Source: CAZVFX01 sp964626565
GTDB lineage: Bacteria; Myxococcota_A; UBA9042; CAIXZC01
Length of the DNA stretch: 7,594 bases
Assembly: GCA_964626565.1 (NCBI GenBank)
Contig: CAZVFX010000209.1
Location: 1-7,594, forward strand
Direction of reading: 5' to 3'
Shown: one piece after another, positions 5,012-7,594 of the stretch
Layout: the number at the start of each line of letters is the position of its first letter
Numbering within the stretch: the first letter of the stretch is position 1
Notes under the pieces: generated by a model
Databases searched by the model: none
What the model saw: only the letters and a program-made list of their open reading frames with translations
Told to the model about the DNA's origin: nothing
Made by a program: the position numbers and the translations under genes

Positions 5012-7000
5012 ATGCACCGACGCTATTTCTCCTGTTGCACCGTAGCCGCGCTATGCCTGCTGCTCTCTTTGCCCCTCGCCGCCTCCGCCTGCGGTCGAGA
5101 CGCTCCTGAACCGGCGGGCAGCCCCGCGGCCGAACTACCGGCCAAAAAAACCGCGGGCTCCGCAGAGCCCGCCGCGACAATCGATGCCCTGGCTGTGGCC
5201 CGGGGACCCGGATTCGATGTCTCTCAAAGACTTGCGCTGGGCGGAGCCGGAGAAAGCTCCCTGCGCGCTGCCGACGAAGACGACGACAAGGAGTCGAAGT
5301 ACTGGGGAGGAGTGGAATTCGGTCCCGAACAGTTCGATGAAATGCTTGAGTACATCTCCCAGGAGTACATCGAGGAAGAGGTGGACCAGGCTCGAGGATA
5401 CGTCTCTGCTGCTAACTTCGCACTCTCTCTCCTCGAGCCGGCGTATGAATTGCTTCCCCGCGAATATTACACCGCACACAAGGACGACCCGGAACTGGAA
5501 CTCACCGGCGAAGACCGGGACGAACTGAGCCTTAAGCGGCGCGACTACTTCCGCCGCCAACATGACGAAGTACAGGCAGCCTGGAAGAAGGCTGGATTCA
5601 GCCGCCAGGACTTCGAGGAGGTAATGAAGTTTGCGGTCAAGGCAGGGGCCAAGCAGAAGGAAAAGCTTACGAGGGACCGCCTCTGGCTCTCGGCAGGGCA
5701 GGGATTCCTGTACGCCCTCGACCCTCACTCCTCCCTCGTGAGCAGGAAGGCGTGGGAAGACTCCACCAAGGAAACGCAGGACGCCAGCTTCGACGGCATC
5801 GGGGCTTTGCTTACACAGCGTTTCGAACCGTCCAAGACGCTCAAAAACCGCCTCAAGGGCAAGACTCGCTCCGTCGACAAAAAAGACCCATATCTCCTCG
5901 TCCAACTAAAAGAAGAAGACAAGCTTCGGCGCAAAACCTATGTGGAAAGCCCAATGTCCGGTCAGCCCGCAGAAAGGGCGGGCCTGTGGGCGGGAGACGA
6001 GATTATCAAGGTGGATGAGACCTCGGTCATCGACATGCCGCTGGACAAGGTCGTGGGCATGATCCGGGGCAAGCGGGACACCGTGGTCAAGCTCACCGTG
6101 CTGAGGGAAGGTGTTCCGGGCGAAGTGGTTGTAGATGTTACCCGAGCCCACATACGAGTCACCAACGTGGAAGGACGGATCCTCGAGAACTACCCGTGCC
6201 TGGGCTATGTCAAACTGACCGGCTTCATAGACACCTCCTACGCCGATCTTAAAACCGAAGTGGATCGGCTCAACGCCCAGTGCGCTGAAGGCGACGGCTT
6301 GCGCGGCCTGGTTTTCGACCTGAGAAACAACAGCGGCGGCCTGTTGTCCCAAGGAGTCAAAATCGGCGACATGTTCCTGCAAAACGGCAAGATCGTGACG
6401 GTCAAAAATCGCCGGACATCTATCTTCTCTTTCATGGATGCCGGGGACGAAGTCTACAACGCACACAAGGAGGAGACTTACGTCTTTCCCCTGGTGGTGT
6501 TGGTCAACGACGGGGCCGCCTCAGCCTCCGAAATTGTCGCCAGTGCCCTGCAGGACAATCATCGGGCCATCATCGTTGGGGAGAGGACCTTCGGGAAGGC
6601 CAGCGTCCAGACGCTCATCAATCCCATGCGGGGCAAGGGTTACTACATCAAGCTCACCATCGCACGGTACTACAGCCCCAGCGGCCGCACCCTTCAGGTT
6701 GTGGGCGTCAAGCCCGACGTCGACGTGCCTCCCGAAGTGGACGGCAAGATGCCCGTGGGCTTCCGGGAGGAAGACCTCTCCAACCACCTGCCCAAGATCG
6801 ACAGCGCGTACGTGTCGGCCAACCAGGAACTCACCGAGAAGCTCGCCCACTGCGTTGAAAAGAGAGGCATTGCGGAACGCATCTTCAGGGACAACCCGCA
6901 CCCCCAGATCAAATTCGACTTCCAACTCTACCGGGGCGCAGACTACCTGGAGTGCCTCGCCGACCACTACCGCGAGACGCAGGCCGGATCGGACATCTGA
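5012..7000 (+). CDS. Exported PDZ-containing S41 family C-terminal processing (tail-specific) protease
   Basis: S41 peptidases of the Prc/CtpA type cut proteins near their C-termini in the cell envelope, using a Ser/Lys dyad. This 662-residue protein starts with a signal: MHRRY, a hydrophobic stretch (about 8-22) and LPLAASAC ending at C27. That reads either as a type I AxA site or as a weak lipobox. An Ala/Pro/Glu-rich linker and acidic patch (DEDDDKESK, 88-96) follow, then a helical N-terminal region with the family motif DPHSS (237-241), a PDZ domain (about 262-383) and the S41 core (about 395-575). Catalytic residues are intact: S504 in ASASEI, K529 in TFGKAS 25 residues later as in E. 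coli Prc S430/K455, and Q533. LRNNSGG is at 437-443. The PDZ region carries a basic insertion (272-308). The last 85 or so residues form a C-terminal extension. It follows the glycosyltransferase by 25 bases, probably cotranscribed. Confidence 0.94.
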   Translation: MHRRYFSCCTVAALCLLLSLPLAASACGRDAPEPAGSPAAELPAKKTAGSAEPAATIDALAVARGPGFDVSQRLALGGAGESSLRAADEDDDKESKYWGGVEFGPEQFDEMLEYISQEYIEEEVDQARGYVSAANFALSLLEPAYELLPREYYTAHKDDPELELTGEDRDELSLKRRDYFRRQHDEVQAAWKKAGFSRQDFEEVMKFAVKAGAKQKEKLTRDRLWLSAGQGFLYALDPHSSLVSRKAWEDSTKETQDASFDGIGALLTQRFEPSKTLKNRLKGKTRSVDKKDPYLLVQLKEEDKLRRKTYVESPMSGQPAERAGLWAGDEIIKVDETSVIDMPLDKVVGMIRGKRDTVVKLTVLREGVPGEVVVDVTRAHIRVTNVEGRILENYPCLGYVKLTGFIDTSYADLKTEVDRLNAQCAEGDGLRGLVFDLRNNSGGLLSQGVKIGDMFLQNGKIVTVKNRRTSIFSFMDAGDEVYNAHKEETYVFPLVVLVNDGAASASEIVASALQDNHRAIIVGERTFGKASVQTLINPMRGKGYYIKLTIARYYSPSGRTLQVVGVKPDVDVPPEVDGKMPVGFREEDLSNHLPKIDSAYVSANQELTEKLAHCVEKRGIAERIFRDNPHPQIKFDFQLYRGADYLECLADHYRETQAGSDI

Positions 7001-7013
7001 TACGCAATAATCC

Positions 7014-7042
7014 TTGACACGCTCACGGGCCGACTGTAAATA
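7014..7042 (+). promoter_or_regulatory. Promoter of the tRNA-Cys gene
   Basis: TTGACA (7014-7019), 17 bases, then TAAATA (7037-7042) form a strong sigma70-type promoter starting 14 bases after the protease stop. The bases after the -10 box (TTAGGGC) are G-rich, as in stringently controlled stable-RNA promoters. Predicted start is near 7049, about 14 bases before the mature tRNA. Confidence 0.75.
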
Positions 7043-7062
7043 GTTAGGGCGATTGATAATCG

Positions 7063-7134
7063 GGCGCCATAGCCAAGTGGTAAGGCAGAGGACTGCAAAT
7101 CCTTTATTCCCCGGTTCGAATCCGGGTGGCGCCT
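7063..7134 (+). tRNA. tRNA-Cys (anticodon GCA)
   Basis: The 72-base gene folds into a complete cloverleaf. The acceptor stem is GGCGCCA (7063-7069) with TGGCGCC (7127-7133) and discriminator U at 7134. The D stem is GCC (7072-7074) with GGC (7084-7086). The anticodon stem is 7088-7092 with 7100-7104, starting with a G.U pair, and the loop CTGCAAA carries GCA at 7095-7097. The T arm pairs CCCGG (7110-7114) with CCGGG (7122-7126) around TTCGAAT. The discriminator U is the known identity element for bacterial cysteinyl-tRNA synthetase, agreeing with the anticodon. The 3' CCA is not encoded, so a CCA-adding enzyme is needed. No T-run terminator follows. Confidence 0.97.
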
Positions 7135-7210
7135 CTTCTAGCAAGAAAAGCCGTGCATTTCCCGGATAGATGTGTTACAAAAAAACCGACGGGAATCAGG
7201 CCACTCCAGG

Positions 7211-7215
7211 GGAGG
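7211..7215 (+). promoter_or_regulatory. Ribosome binding site of the receiver-like gene
   Basis: GGAGG lies 7 bases before the ATG at 7223 and decides against the in-frame ATG at 7172, which would add 17 residues unlike any receiver N-terminus. Confidence 0.8.
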
Positions 7216-7222
7216 AACCAAC

Positions 7223-7594
7223 ATGGCCCGAATCGCCTATATAGCACAGCATCGAAGAGGGCTGCCCGAGTTACTCAAGCAACTCTCCGAAACCGGCTAT
7301 ACAGTCTACCGCCTCGACCCGAACCAAATGGCCTACAGGTCGTTGAGAGATGACCCACCGGACATGATCCTGGCAGACGTCACTCTTCGGGGAGGCCACG
7401 TGAGAGAGGTGCTCGAAGCACTCTCAAAATCCACGATCACCAGGAATACCCCGCTATCCGTAGTTGGGATCACCCCGGAAGATCACCAGACCACGCGCAA
7501 CAAGGCGCCCTTCGCCAAAGAACTGCACGTCGGCCCCGTGACCAGAAAACTACTCATTGATATAGTCAAGTCGCTATCTCTCGCAGAAGCCTAG
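7223..7594 (+). CDS. Stand-alone receiver-like (pseudo-receiver) protein
   Basis: The 123-residue protein has the size and layout of a single CheY-like receiver domain: a first strand ARIAYIA (2-8), a helix with LPELLKQLSETGYTVYR (14-30), the DPPDMILADV strand (44-53) with Asp52 at the phospho-acceptor position, TPLSVVGIT (76-84) as the fourth strand, and a closing helix RKLLIDIVKSL (108-118). The other conserved receiver residues are absent. The acidic pair after strand 1 is replaced by Gln-His (9-10), the switch Thr/Ser by Gly82, and the Lys before the conserved Pro by Gly104 (VGPV, 103-106). It is therefore probably not regulated by ordinary phosphorylation and may be a docking module. There is no output domain or partner kinase here. 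It follows tRNA-Cys by 88 bases with no obvious terminator or promoter between. The stop is the last codon of the window. The family assignment is by pattern only. Confidence 0.75.
   Translation: MARIAYIAQHRRGLPELLKQLSETGYTVYRLDPNQMAYRSLRDDPPDMILADVTLRGGHVREVLEALSKSTITRNTPLSVVGITPEDHQTTRNKAPFAKELHVGPVTRKLLIDIVKSLSLAEA

Noticed and set aside
5135..5905. Long open frame on the minus strand opposite the S41 protease gene
   Set aside because: A shadow of the protease reading frame in GC-rich DNA; no recognisable domain or ribosome binding site supports it.
7159..7195. TTCCCG/CGGGAA inverted repeat between tRNA-Cys and the receiver-like gene as a terminator
   Set aside because: A 6-bp stem around a 25-base loop without a following T-run; it precedes the next gene's ribosome binding site and does not look like a terminator.
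1..7594. CRISPR array, insertion sequence, phage or toxin-antitoxin system
   Set aside because: No spaced direct repeats, transposase, integrase or paired small toxin genes were seen on either strand; the tRNA gene 3' end is not duplicated nearby as an attachment site.

Overview
The window is a GC-rich bacterial chromosome segment with all genes on the + strand. It carries six protein genes of recognisable family, one short gene related to response-regulator receivers, and a tRNA-Cys gene. The gene content (rpsO-pnp-dut, a tail-specific-type S41 protease with an export signal, a tRNA without encoded CCA), the strong G/C preference at third codon positions and clear GGAGG ribosome binding sites suit a Gram-negative bacterium. 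A deltaproteobacterial-type lineage (Myxococcota, Desulfobacterota or similar) is my best guess. No 16S gene or other decisive marker is present, so this is inference.

Layout. Bases 1-201 hold no gene I can defend. Bases 202-1128 encode a zinc-dependent histone-deacetylase-family enzyme. Its stop codon lies inside the -35 box of a near-consensus sigma70-type promoter (1125-1153) for rpsO (1242-1511). The rpsO leader contains a G8 run and a hairpin (1184-1210) with a G.U/G-C step like that recognised by S15, so autoregulation is plausible. A 138-base gap with a possible long stem (1532-1583) leads to pnp (1650-3728), followed after 9 bases by dut (3738-4196). S15, PNPase and dUTPase form a housekeeping block for translation, RNA turnover and nucleotide hygiene.

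After dut comes an AT-rich array of five heptamers (4219-4253). It ends next to a family 2 glycosyltransferase gene (4261-4986) that has no Shine-Dalgarno sequence; the array could supply a promoter for a leaderless message. The 3' end of this gene changes sharply in codon use and contains a possible internal promoter (4828-4857). A 662-residue PDZ/S41 protease gene (5012-7000) follows at 25 bases. Next are a strong stable-RNA-type promoter (7014-7042), tRNA-Cys(GCA) (7063-7134), and a 123-residue receiver-like protein (7223-7594) that keeps the phospho-acceptor-position Asp but lacks the other catalytic residues. Its stop codon is the last three bases of the window.

I do not see an evident new multi-gene system; most of the window is ordinary housekeeping. 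The points most worth a second look are the S15 leader element, the heptamer array with possible leaderless start, the codon-use break in the glycosyltransferase, the basic insertion in the protease PDZ region, and the degenerate receiver beside tRNA-Cys.
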